From: Neophaeococcomyces mojaviensis
Taxonomy: Eukaryota; Ascomycota; Eurotiomycetes; Chaetothyriales
DNA length: 64,000 nucleotides
Direction of reading: 5' to 3'
NCBI GenBank assembly: GCA_030247915.1
Contig: JAPDRQ010000026.1
Span: 1 to 64,000, forward strand
Shown: in pieces, positions 1 through 9,380 of the stretch
Layout of the letters: every line of letters starts with the position of its first letter
How positions within the stretch are numbered: position 1 is the stretch's first letter
The notes under the pieces: generated by a model
Told to the model about the DNA's origin: nothing
The model's database searches: none
What the model saw: the letters and a program-made list of their open reading frames with translations, nothing else
Translations under genes and position numbers: made by a program

Positions 1-226
1 AAAGGATATCCCACCACTATAAGGTGAGGTCCCGAATTGGAACGGATGGCATACGTTGCCAGGTTAAACGTGAAGGCAGTTGATTTAAACCCGATCGAGC
101 AAGTGTCGGCGCCCCACGTCGATCTTCTTTCGGTATCAGATCCGATACCACTCAGAAGGTATATGAAGTAACTCGCCGCAATTGAAATCCAGGTCAGTTA
201 ATCATAGTGCAACCACTCGATCGAAA

Positions 227-1459
227 ATGGCGCTCACAAACGGTCACAGCGATGCAAACGTCCATATCAATGGCAACGTCAAGAATACCCGGCCATCTCG
301 TCTCTACGGTACTTCTTCACAACCCGACATCAGCCCGCTGATCTCGCTATGCTCAAAATCAACCAACAAATCCGACTACCCCAACAGCAAAACCATAATC
401 TCAAACATACCAATTTACGATCTCAACTCCTTCTCAGCCTCCGACAATGCCTTTGTCAACACCCTCCAAGACGAGTGGTACCACCTACTTCACACTGGCC
501 CTGGTGTCTTCGTCCTCAAGCGCTTCTACACCAACCTCACTCTGATCGACCAAGTCAACAAAGTCTTCGACACCATCATCGCCTCTGAAGCCTCACTCAC
601 CCGCGGCGACCACTTCGCCGCCTCCGGCAACAATTCCCGCATCTGGAACTCCTTCCAGAAGCATGCCGAGCACGACCCGTCCTCATTCGTTGAGTATTAT
701 TCCAACCCATGGCTATCCCATATCAGCGAAGCATGGCTCGGTCCAGCATACCAGATCACTGCGCAGGTCAACATCGTCAGACCGGGCGGAGCTCCACAGA
801 TGCCCCATCGTGACTATCACCTTGGCTTCCAGACCGCAGAAGCATGTGCCCGGTGGCCGAAGTCAGTGCACCACACAAGCCAATTCTTGACGTTACAAGG
901 TGCGGTTGCACATTCTGACATGCCTCTCGAGAGCGGTCCGACCAGGTTCCTGCCATTCTCGCAAATGCTTGAGGACGGGTATATGCTCTGGCGCACCGAT
1001 GCGGTCAAGGACTACTTCCATGAACACTGGGTAAGCGCCGCACTCGAAAAAGGCGACGCAGTCTTCTTCAACCCCGCGTTATTCCATGCCGCAGGCGAGA
1101 ACCAGACCGCTCCCGGACCTGAAGGCGTCGATCGAAGCGCGAATCTGCTGCAGATTAGCAGTGCGTTTGGGAAGACAATGGAGACGATCAACTACATCAA
1201 GATCGTTGAGAAGTGCTGGGATGAGTTGCGCAAGAAAGCTGACAGCGAAGGTGCGGAAAGTCAGGAGGTGATATGTTGCGTTCAAGCGATCAGTCTCGGC
1301 TACCCGTTCCCCACGAATCTGGATAGTCGACCGCCAGCACCGGGCGGAATGGCGCCGGAGAGCGAGACCGAACTGCTGTTGAGGGCTTTGAAGGAGGGAT
1401 GGAGTAAAGAGCAGGTGATGGACTCGTATAAGCAACTTAGACAAGACTCGAGCGCTTGA
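227..1459 (+). CDS. Phytanoyl-CoA dioxygenase (PhyH) family protein
   Basis: An uninterrupted 410-residue reading frame that starts at the ATG at 227 (context cgaaaATGg); the frame is open further upstream but only with non-ATG codons. The fold is that of Fe(II)/2-oxoglutarate-dependent PhyH oxygenases. The iron-binding HxD is at about His194/Asp196 (PHRDYH), the distal His at about 287 (ALFHAAGEN), and a candidate 2-oxoglutarate-binding Arg at about 303. The family hydroxylates acyl-CoA or secondary-metabolite substrates using 2-oxoglutarate and O2; the substrate here cannot be told. No signal peptide or C-terminal peroxisomal SKL-type signal is visible (it ends DSSA). It converges on the alcohol dehydrogenase gene with only 42 nt between stop codons, so the 3' UTRs probably overlap. 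The two could act in the same oxidative pathway, but that is inference. Confidence 0.88.
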   Translation: MALTNGHSDANVHINGNVKNTRPSRLYGTSSQPDISPLISLCSKSTNKSDYPNSKTIISNIPIYDLNSFSASDNAFVNTLQDEWYHLLHTGPGVFVLKRFYTNLTLIDQVNKVFDTIIASEASLTRGDHFAASGNNSRIWNSFQKHAEHDPSSFVEYYSNPWLSHISEAWLGPAYQITAQVNIVRPGGAPQMPHRDYHLGFQTAEACARWPKSVHHTSQFLTLQGAVAHSDMPLESGPTRFLPFSQMLEDGYMLWRTDAVKDYFHEHWVSAALEKGDAVFFNPALFHAAGENQTAPGPEGVDRSANLLQISSAFGKTMETINYIKIVEKCWDELRKKADSEGAESQEVICCVQAISLGYPFPTNLDSRPPAPGGMAPESETELLLRALKEGWSKEQVMDSYKQLRQDSSA

Positions 1460-1501
1460 CACGCTGTCTCACTGAGATTTGTGTTGCCGAGAAGCGGTCT
1501 T

Positions 1502-2680
1502 CTAGTGGACCAGAATCGGCTTGATCACCTCCGTCTTCATGTCTTCCACAGCTTGCGCAACATCCTTTGCAGGGTAGAACTTGACGAACTTATCAAACGG
1601 GAATTTCCCTTCCCGATACCACTGTATCATCTTCGGGATATGATCTCTCGCTAGACACTCCCCCAAATAGTGGACCTCAATCCTCTTCGTTCCGCCGAAC
1701 AGATCCTGTATATCCAGCGGTATCTCTGGTGTTGGGATGGTAGTTGGCACCCCGATCTGAAACAACTTCCCTCTCTTAGTCAGCGTCTTCACCATAGCGT
1801 TGATGAGCGGCAACACCCCTGTCGTGTCGAACGCAAATTTGATCTTCGCGTCCTCACCACCCACTAACGCCCTGACTTTCGTCACAAAATCTTTACCAAA
1901 TTCAGCTGCGGTTACATCCATGCCACTCGTGTCAAACACATGCGTCGCCCCAATCTGCTTCGCAATGTCCAGCCGACTCTTCACCCGATCAACGGCAATG
2001 ATAGCCCTGCATCCTGAGATCTTACCTGCCATGATTGCACCGAGTCCAACGGCTCCAAGCCCGGCCACGACAATAACATCGTCCGCTTTTGCTTTGGCTG
2101 CATTAACCACTGCCCCGCTCCCCGTCATCAACCCACAGCCCAACGGACTGAACAACTTCAAATCCTCGTCCCCATTCACCAACCCCTTCACGTTCACCAC
2201 ACTCTTCTCTTCGACTAAACTCATGCTCGCAAAACTACTCTGTCCGAAGAACTTCCCTCCCACTTCCTTCTCGTCGTCAGCTTTAAACACTGTCTCAGCA
2301 CAGATTGCGTTCATCTCTGTAAACTTCTGACAATACACCGGCCCATCATCCACGCTGAGACAAAGGTCACATTCGCCGCAGTACGTGTAGCTCAACAGCA
2401 CGGGGTCGCCGACAGAAACAGAAGACACGGAAGACCCGACTGCTTCGACATACCCTGCACCTTCGTGGCCAAGGACCTTGGGGTAGGTGCCCATCATGGA
2501 GTCGGGGATGCCGCCGATGAAGATGTCTGAGTGACAGATACCGGCAGCGAGGACGCGAACCAAGACCTCATTTGGACCCGGTGAGGATCGAAGAAGGTTT
2601 ACAGTCGTATGCTTGAAGTTGGGTACGCCGAAGTTAGCGGGTGCATAAGCGACGACTGCCGTGGTGGATTGGGTCGCCAT
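1502..2680 (-). CDS. Zinc-dependent alcohol dehydrogenase (MDR superfamily)
   Basis: A 392-residue intronless gene starting at ATG 2680. It is a complete medium-chain dehydrogenase. Catalytic zinc ligands are Cys49 (GICHSD), His72/Glu73 (GHEGAGYVEAVG) and Cys182 (GCGLMTG). The structural zinc lobe has Cys101, 104, 107 and 117. The NAD(P)-binding Rossmann motif is GLGAVG at about 207-212, followed by an acidic/basic turn at VDRVKSR. The family oxidises primary or aromatic alcohols to aldehydes with NAD+. The sequence resembles aryl-alcohol/class III-like dehydrogenases, but substrate preference cannot be read from it. No targeting signal is seen, so cytosolic action is likely. It converges on the PhyH gene, and its 5' side faces the divergently transcribed binding-protein-like gene across a 687-nt promoter region. 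Confidence 0.92.
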   Translation of the reverse strand: MATQSTTAVVAYAPANFGVPNFKHTTVNLLRSSPGPNEVLVRVLAAGICHSDIFIGGIPDSMMGTYPKVLGHEGAGYVEAVGSSVSSVSVGDPVLLSYTYCGECDLCLSVDDGPVYCQKFTEMNAICAETVFKADDEKEVGGKFFGQSSFASMSLVEEKSVVNVKGLVNGDEDLKLFSPLGCGLMTGSGAVVNAAKAKADDVIVVAGLGAVGLGAIMAGKISGCRAIIAVDRVKSRLDIAKQIGATHVFDTSGMDVTAAEFGKDFVTKVRALVGGEDAKIKFAFDTTGVLPLINAMVKTLTKRGKLFQIGVPTTIPTPEIPLDIQDLFGGTKRIEVHYLGECLARDHIPKMIQWYREGKFPFDKFVKFYPAKDVAQAVEDMKTEVIKPILVH

Positions 2681-3367
2681 GTTTGCGTGCCGAGATGGAA
2701 AAGCTCTGGAGAGTCGGCTTTGAACCTGTGACTTTCAACCTAGAAACTGTGTTCGTGGTGGGTATCTTGTATCAAGAATGAAGATGGTAGCCGTTTAGTT
2801 ACGAGAGCTTTTGAGATTCACCGAGTTGATATTTAAGCCGAGGGTGAGACTTGGCAGTTTATTTTGGTTCAGAAAGTGGTGTGCTTATCAAAGCCATTGC
2901 GTGAGGTTCTAAATAGACACTTTGCTGTCAGGCCCCCTTGAAACGCTCCTCATCCAATAAATATAGTGGTAGCATTGTTCCTTTCGGTCGAGTCAGTTCC
3001 CATGCGGGGTTGCTCAAAACATCCGATATACCATGTTACCAAAATAGTGTCAACACAGTGCAAGGTGTTCTAGAAGCGACATGCTCGCATAGTATGCTTT
3101 ACTCGACACGATATGGTCGACTCGGTCGGCTCGAGAGTCGCCTCGGAACGGGATAATCTTTGGTGTGCTTTAGGCAAGGGTGAGTTGATAAACTTGTGCG
3201 CCACACTTACTAAGCTGTGAGGCTGTGCCATTGACACTAGCCCCACCAGCCACAGTTCGTGGAAGGGTTACATCATTTGTCTGCGTGTTTGCTTCGAATG
3301 CAGGGACATATTCCCGTCACCCAGCCCGCAGTCATAGCAAGGCTGGGCCTGAACATGTAACCTGGTA
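2681..3367. other. Divergent intergenic region
   Basis: This stretch separates the start codons of the alcohol dehydrogenase (leftward) and the binding-protein-like gene (rightward), so it must hold both promoters. An AT-rich TTAAATA-like element on the minus strand near 2829-2836 lies about 150 nt upstream of the dehydrogenase ATG and could be its TATA element. I see no convincing coding sequence. Confidence 0.5.
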
Positions 3368-4369
3368 ATGCTCTCGTCTCTTCTTCGTTCAAGACCATCA
3401 GCTCTACGCTTATGGAATCGCACATTCGCAAGCATGAGTAGTGAAAAGTCGATACGTATCGGCTACGTGCCAGAACATTACCTTCTCCCACTTCACCTCG
3501 CAAAGTCCCAATTCTCTGACCCCGTCGAGTTAATTCCGTTCCCTTCAGGCACGGGACATATGATCACTTCCCTACGTTCAGATGAGATCGATCTTGCCAT
3601 TGGTCTGACAGAAGGATGGGTAGCAGGACTGATGACAACGCAGGGTCAGAAAGAGCGTGGCTACAACATCGTGGGATCATGGGTGGAGAATCCGTTACGA
3701 TGGGCCATTGTTACAGGTCGAAACCGAGATGGTATTAACACAGTCGATGATCTCAAGCAGCATAGACGTGTCGGTGTGAGCAGATTGGGCAGTGGCAGTC
3801 ACGTCATGGCTTTCGTACTGGCCGAGCAGCAAGGTTGGTTGAGGCAGAGCAAGGAAAGCAAATTCGAGGGCTTGACCATCGTGCCTCTTGGACCATTCAA
3901 AGATCTGAGAGACGGTGTGACTGCTTCCACGGCCGACTTCTTCATGTGGGAACACTTCACCACGAAGCCATACTTCCATGGTGACAACACTCCACTGAAA
4001 AACATAGGGGAGATATACACCCCATGGCCGAGCTGGCACATCGCCGCTTCGTCCAAGACATTCCCCGAGCCAGCTACCGATCCAAAGCTGCTGAAGCTGT
4101 TTGATTGCTTTGATCGGGGTATTCGTGATTTCAATGCTGATCCTGAGAAAGGCGTGAAGATGCTCGGAACAGGTGAGTTGGGATGCCACTATAGTGAGGA
4201 GGATGCGAGAGAGTGGTTAAAGTCGGTGAAGTTCTTCGAGAGGACGAGAGGCGTTGATGCAGGTACTATGCAAGGGGTCATCAAGATCTTACAGGTTGCA
4301 GGAGTTATAGAACCTTCTACTGAGGTCAAAGATGAGACTGGCCTCGTTGCTATTGCTCGAGATGCATGA
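3368..4369 (+). CDS. Periplasmic-binding-protein-like (Ca3427/SsuA-type) protein, probably mitochondrial
   Basis: A 333-residue frame from ATG 3368. Residues from about 25 on show the type-2 periplasmic binding protein fold: a start IRIGYVPEHYLLPLHLAK, an early segment with Ser/Gly (PSGTGHMITSLRSDEIDLAIGLTEGW) and the hinge segment VGVSRLGSGSHVMAF. This is the SsuA/TauA/THI5-like group, best known in fungi from Candida albicans Ca3427, whose ligand is not firmly established. The first 22 residues (MLSSLLRSRPSALRLWNRTFAS) are rich in Arg/Ser/Leu without acids, as in a mitochondrial presequence. An alternative start at Met23 (position 3434) would give a cytosolic form. Fungi lack the ABC importers such proteins serve in bacteria, so the role is unknown. 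Confidence 0.82.
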   Translation: MLSSLLRSRPSALRLWNRTFASMSSEKSIRIGYVPEHYLLPLHLAKSQFSDPVELIPFPSGTGHMITSLRSDEIDLAIGLTEGWVAGLMTTQGQKERGYNIVGSWVENPLRWAIVTGRNRDGINTVDDLKQHRRVGVSRLGSGSHVMAFVLAEQQGWLRQSKESKFEGLTIVPLGPFKDLRDGVTASTADFFMWEHFTTKPYFHGDNTPLKNIGEIYTPWPSWHIAASSKTFPEPATDPKLLKLFDCFDRGIRDFNADPEKGVKMLGTGELGCHYSEEDAREWLKSVKFFERTRGVDAGTMQGVIKILQVAGVIEPSTEVKDETGLVAIARDA

Positions 4370-4849
4370 GAGCGCCTGCCTGAAGCTCATGTGTAGGATA
4401 CTGGTCGATAGCATCACAGCCATGGGGAACAAAAGCTCGGTCTGCGTAACAATTCAATCATGAGCTCTTTGAGTCATTGAAATTCTCTCAAAGATTCAGC
4501 CAATTGACTTCGTTACTTGGTGTTGTAAGACTTTCGCTTGCATGGATACAATCGTGAAGTAGCTAAATGGATGTCGGAAGACAGGAACTCGGGAAGGCGC
4601 GGCTGGTGATTACTTCATGCCATACACAACGGCATTAACACAGAAATAAATTTATAGCAGCAGCTACCATTGCTGAATCCAGGTCCTTCGAATCATCAAA
4701 AAAATATCACAATCGTGCTTCGGTTTGTGTTGCAAAAATTATAGGGATTGGTTTTGGTGCCTGGCTCGGCGTTCCAGGGGCGCGTCACTATGGTTCAGAT
4801 CGCGAATCTGATGTCTGATACATTTTCCTCCTTCCAGTTTGACGGAAAC
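4370..4849. other. Intergenic region, nothing recognised
   Basis: About 480 nt between the binding-protein-like gene and the PQ-loop gene. It is AT-rich around 4640-4740 and should contain a terminator and the PQ-loop promoter. I see no RNA gene or repeat. Confidence 0.4.
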
Positions 4850-5699
4850 ATGTTCGAGTTCCTTTCCTTTGTGGTCGACTATTTCGCGCCCCTGTTGTGA
4901 GTACAGCATCCATAGACCTTCTCTGACCTTGCTAACAACCATCAGTCTCATCGCATCGCCAGTTACATCCTACGCCGACCAGATCTTGTCCATTCATCGC
5001 AACAAGTCCAGCGATGGCTTCTCCCTCGACATCCCGCTTATCATGCTTGTTGCATCGATATTGAAAGTCTTCTACTGGTTCGGAGCGTACTATGACACCT
5101 CCTTGCTTGTTCAAGCATGCCTCATGATCGTTATGCAGACCATCCTGCTCAAAGTCGCACTCGACAATCGGCCTCCATCGGGCACAAGAGATGGCGTTCA
5201 ACATAGACCATTCAGCGCATATACAGCAGATAGTATCCTCGAAGATATCATGGCGGGAAAGAGACCGCTCAATTTCTGGAGATGGAGTACCGCAAAACCA
5301 TACTTCCAGTTTCTGGCATACATGACTTGCACACTGCTGTTCGTTCATGTGCTGCTACCATTCATCTCGAGAACACCGTTCTACATCGCCCTGATTGGCT
5401 ACGTCGGCCTAGCTATCGAGGCTATCCTACCTCTTCCGCAGATATTGAAGAACCACAACGCAAGATCGTGCAAGGGCTTTCGCCTGTCCGTCATTATAAA
5501 CTGGTTGGCAGGAGACACAATGAAAATGAGCTACTTCTTTTTGAGTAAGGAGATTGTTCCGTGGCCCTTCAAGCTTTGCGGTATCTTCCAAGCTTGCTGC
5601 GACACCTATCTTGGTCTGCAGTTCTACATGTACGGCGACGGCTCAACATATCGACCGCTTGAGATGGATCAAATTGGAAAACCGGCCGTGCTGGCGTGA
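4850..5699 (+). CDS. PQ-loop repeat membrane protein (SLC66A2/Any1-like)
   Basis: Two exons: 4850-4896 and 4946-5699, with a 49-nt intron (GTGAGT donor, gctaac branch point, atCAG acceptor), giving 266 residues. The spliced N terminus (MFEFLSFVVDYFAPLF) is more membrane-like than the unspliced frame, which supports the intron. Two PQ-loop units are visible: SYADQILSIHRNKSSDGFS and PLPQILKNHNARSCKGFR. They sit among about seven hydrophobic helices, the layout of SLC66/PQLC proteins. Yeast Any1/Cfs1 and human SLC66A2 are endosome/Golgi proteins linked to phospholipid scrambling and flippase function, so the same role is plausible here. The C terminus (RPLEMDQIGKPAVLA) is hydrophilic. Confidence 0.85.
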
Positions 5700-7952
5700 G
5701 CAATATTTCGATTATACGATCTTGGTTAGGAGGATTTCTGCCTCGTATGGCTGCGTTTTGAAAGCAGCCTGGCCACGTACAAGCTGGCTCGCAACATTTA
5801 TGCCAGCCCGAGCACTCAGCCGCTGCGCCTACGAATGGAGATGAGCTTGGCAATACCCTTCAGTGGCCCAGAAATCCCGCGTAACGCTTAAAGCCGATCG
5901 GCTTCCAGAAATTCCGGTCCCTTTTTCTATCCACTCGCCTAATTCAGCCATTACAATTGGTCCGATGCTGCGGCTCAACCATCTTGCGCCTTCGGACTCG
6001 TCGCATACACGAACACGTCTGCTCACTGACCATCGTTCTTGCTGCGAGTATGGTGGCCAGCTTGTCTTGGTCAATCATTGTTCTCAATGTATATACTTTA
6101 GACCACCTCGTCGACTTCAACATGCTCCCACATCCACGCTCACGACTCAAGCAATACGAATACTACTGAACAAGAATGTACAACATGCATGTCCTCAACC
6201 GCAAGCGGACCGGCCAACACCATATCCGATCATTCTTTTGGCATGTCTACAACCTCTGTATTCCTCCACATGCACCTCGAATTAGAGCCTACTAGCCTGT
6301 CAGTATTGGAAGAGTACCAAGTTTGTTTACACAGCAACAAAGCAACGACCTCGTCAACCACCTGAGCTCTACATCTCCTTTCTGGTCGTTCGGCACCTGC
6401 AACAGCTTTAATAGCAACTTTCGACGACCACGACCACGACGACGATGGTACTCACGTATCGATATCCGGATCAACAAAAACATGAAGTCAGGACCCGAAG
6501 CAGTTGCCAAAACCAGTCAATCAGAGGCATATCTTGTTCGTCCAATCAAATGGAACTACCATATCATTCAATGCGCGCATTGGTGGTACAAAGTACAGCA
6601 GGCGGCTATTTGAAGAATATCCTGCGTCACTAGTTTAGGTATACCATTCCGTTGTGAGTGGAGCAAGCGGCTCTCGAACATGGTTCTCATATCCATTTCT
6701 GGATCCAGAGATTCGGAATCGAGTCATTAGCATCACGCCAAAGTAGAGGAGCCACGTCGGAAGTAGTCTACCCTTAGGGCTGCCTTCAGATCATTTGAAA
6801 CAAGATTGGCAAAACGTAACTCAGCGATCGCGTTAGGAGAGAAAATCAAGATAGAACGATAGAACAATAGCAAAATGGGGATAATTGGAACACGCAGTCT
6901 TCGTTTCAACGTGTGACGTGTGAAGCCTTCCACAGGTGACTAAACGGTAATCTTTCCTATCAATCTTCGAGTGCTTTTGTGAATTCCGTCTTCGGCATGC
7001 TCGGTTGCTCTTGGTTTGTACGGCTTGATCCGTGAACTGCTGCTTACTAGACAGAATCTTTAGGGCCCATCCAATCGTTGTCTGCCCTGAGGGGGCGGGC
7101 TTATGTCCACACAGTATCTGATGGAACCTGGTCATGGCTGACACTCGGTCTTGGCCCGCTTTCCACGCTAGATGCCCGCTAGATCTTACAGGTTGGCCTT
7201 GAAAACTATCTGGCTCGGCAAATTGTTCAAGCGACTCGCAACCTTAGTCATTGTTGACTATGGTTGCGGTGATGCTACTGCACGCTCGTAACTTCTCCCC
7301 GTTTCATCATCAGTAGTATGAGTACTCTTTGATGTTCTATTCTTTTTGGAAAACGGGGCCCGCACTTACGTATTGATCAACCCCATTACCCTTGCACTTC
7401 GCGAACAAGCTAAACAAAAGCCTCGTATCCAACAGCACCAACAAAATTACTTGCATATCGATCTGGTTTAGCTGCGACTCCTGCAGGCCTTGAATCGCTT
7501 CACACCGTCACGGAGATTCCAGCGCAAGCATCATCTCCTTGTAAAAAGGCGCATCTACAAACATCCGGATTTCTCTACACTGCATGCTTTACCATAGCTC
7601 TATGGCGAGGATCACTAACACTAGCTTACTTCAATATCAAGACTAGCATCTGGTGGCTTGCTGCACATGGTTGTGATGGTTAGATGTGACGAACTTGACA
7701 AGGACTATACAAGACATCACTGGAATACATCTTAACTCGAACAATTCCCTGACCCTCCTACACTTTGAATCGTGAACGCGCACAGCATCACACGGGATTA
7801 TCCCCCGCTAGAAGTACAATCCGAATCTACTGCAACCCTCTACCTGCACCATTGCTTGGCATCTTCCTATCTTACAATTGCACTACCTTCATTTTCACTC
7901 CACCACATCTTACCAACTCCTCAAGTCCGGCGCACACATACACAATCGAATC
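5700..7952. other. 2.25-kb intergenic region without a convincing gene
   Basis: Short open frames exist on both strands, the longest about 140 codons at 5863-6285, but their translations are low-complexity (Pro/Ser/Thr/Arg-rich) with no domain, and frames overlap in several registers. The last several hundred bases before 7953 are CT- and CA-rich, as is common in fungal promoters and 5' leaders. I see no RNA gene or transposon here. Confidence 0.45.
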
Positions 7953-9105
7953 ATGCCTACTCGAATCAGCGGAGCCTGCAATGGCTGCAGAGCAAAGAAG
8001 CAAAAGGTACGTCTATCTGGTGTCTGCTGACGGATCCTTCGGCACTGGCGGGGCGTTCATGAGTGAATGTCTCCGGTCTGTCTCAGGCCGGACAAAGTGC
8101 CAATGCCTTGTGGGTGGCGCTATGATGAGATGAATCTAGGCTGACATGAGTAATTGTGCTTTTAGTGCAGTGGCGACAAGTGAGTACACCATTCATTTGT
8201 GTTACGACTGCGACGACAGAACGTTCGGTTTCTTGAAAGGATCTACGCCGCCGCCAATTGAACAATGCGCAGGACAATTCAGCCAAAACGGCACCCACAG
8301 CCCATTGGCATCACGACTTGTATGAGGAGGGGCAACTGCACGCATCCTGACTGACATCGCTGCGGAGCTTTTTTTGTTTGGTTGACCAGAGTACTGACTT
8401 TGTCTACGCAGGTCAGGGTGCGTTCAATGTGAACAAGCAGGCATCTCCTGTACATGGCCAGAGCAGCGTAAGAGGTAAGTCCAGTGGCAGCGACAGTCAG
8501 CCTAAAGCCCTCTTCATGTCTAGGCGACACACTGAAAGCAATCTCATTCTAACTTCTGGACAGAGGACCTGCCAAAGGCTACATCGAAGGCCTCGAGAAT
8601 AGATTACACGACGCAGAATCCTTACTTCTTCAACTACTACCACTTGTCTCAACAGAACAATTACAAGCAGCCACCACATCTCTTTCCGATCACGACTACG
8701 ATGAATCAGGAAGAGCATCACCAGATCGGAGAGGCAGTCCACCGGTCCTCAACAAAAAGACCGGCATAGACTACTGGGACAACTTTCCCCTGACTTCAGT
8801 AGCTGGAATCCGACGCTGGCAGCAAGATTGCGAAGCCAATCACAACACCAGCAACCAGAACTCTACAATCAAGACAGAAACCAGAAACTCATCACCTGGC
8901 AACCAGATGCTGTCGTCAGCGGACTCGGCAAGGAAACGCCAGAGCGTGACTGGCCACAGATCACAGAGTTCGTTCGGGGGAGACCAAGGGCTTGATCTTT
9001 ACAAGATGCGAGACGACCAGATGTCAAACCAGATGATGCACAGCCAGAACAGTCAGGTGGCATACGACCAGCAACAGCGACAACAGCAGCCGCAGCAGCA
9101 GCAGC

Positions 9106-9139
<34 letters not shown>

Positions 9140-9341
9140 CTGGCAAGCCATGATGATGGATGTCAATACAGCTCAAACTTCAATACCACAGCAGCTATTT
9201 TCACAAGTTGGGTATCTGAGCAATTCGTGGTCGCAGCTGCAACAGCAGCGTCAAACCATCCACCTGAACAACACCGATCCATCCCAGCAAAACTCCATAG
9301 CCCCTGCCTCAAACCAGACTTCTTCCCACATATTTTGGTAG
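7953..9341 (+). CDS. Zn2Cys6 (Gal4-type) transcription factor, short form lacking a middle homology region
   Basis: A four-exon model: 7953-8006, 8166-8179, 8412-8474 and 8564-9341, giving 302 residues. The exon sum is divisible by three, all introns are GT-AG, and the phases join to one clean zinc cluster: Cys9, Cys12, Cys19, Cys26, Cys29, Cys36 (CNGC, KKQKCSGDKSGC, QCEQAGISCTW). A basic linker RKRGPAKGYIEGLENRL follows, then a leucine-rich stretch (LLLQLLPLV) fit for dimerisation. The rest is disordered, with a Gln tract and eleven consecutive Asn at about 225-240. No fungal_trans domain is present, so this looks like a DNA-binding plus activation module only. It is convergent with, and 39 nt from, a gene carrying only the missing domain. 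The second exon is only 14 nt long. Confidence 0.82.
9083..9140 (+). repeat. In-frame CAG/CAA and (AAC)11 microsatellite
   Basis: A Gln-coding CAG-rich run (about 9083-9105) passes directly into eleven perfect AAC units (9108-9140), read as Asn in the regulator gene. Such tracts change length by slippage and may tune activation strength. Confidence 0.9.
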
Positions 9342-9380
9342 TAACAACACACAGTCAGTTGTTCGACGGTTGTCATCTAT

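Noticed and set aside
5863..6285. Plus-strand 140-codon frame
   Set aside because: Pro/Ser/Thr-rich low-information translation; competing frames in other registers.
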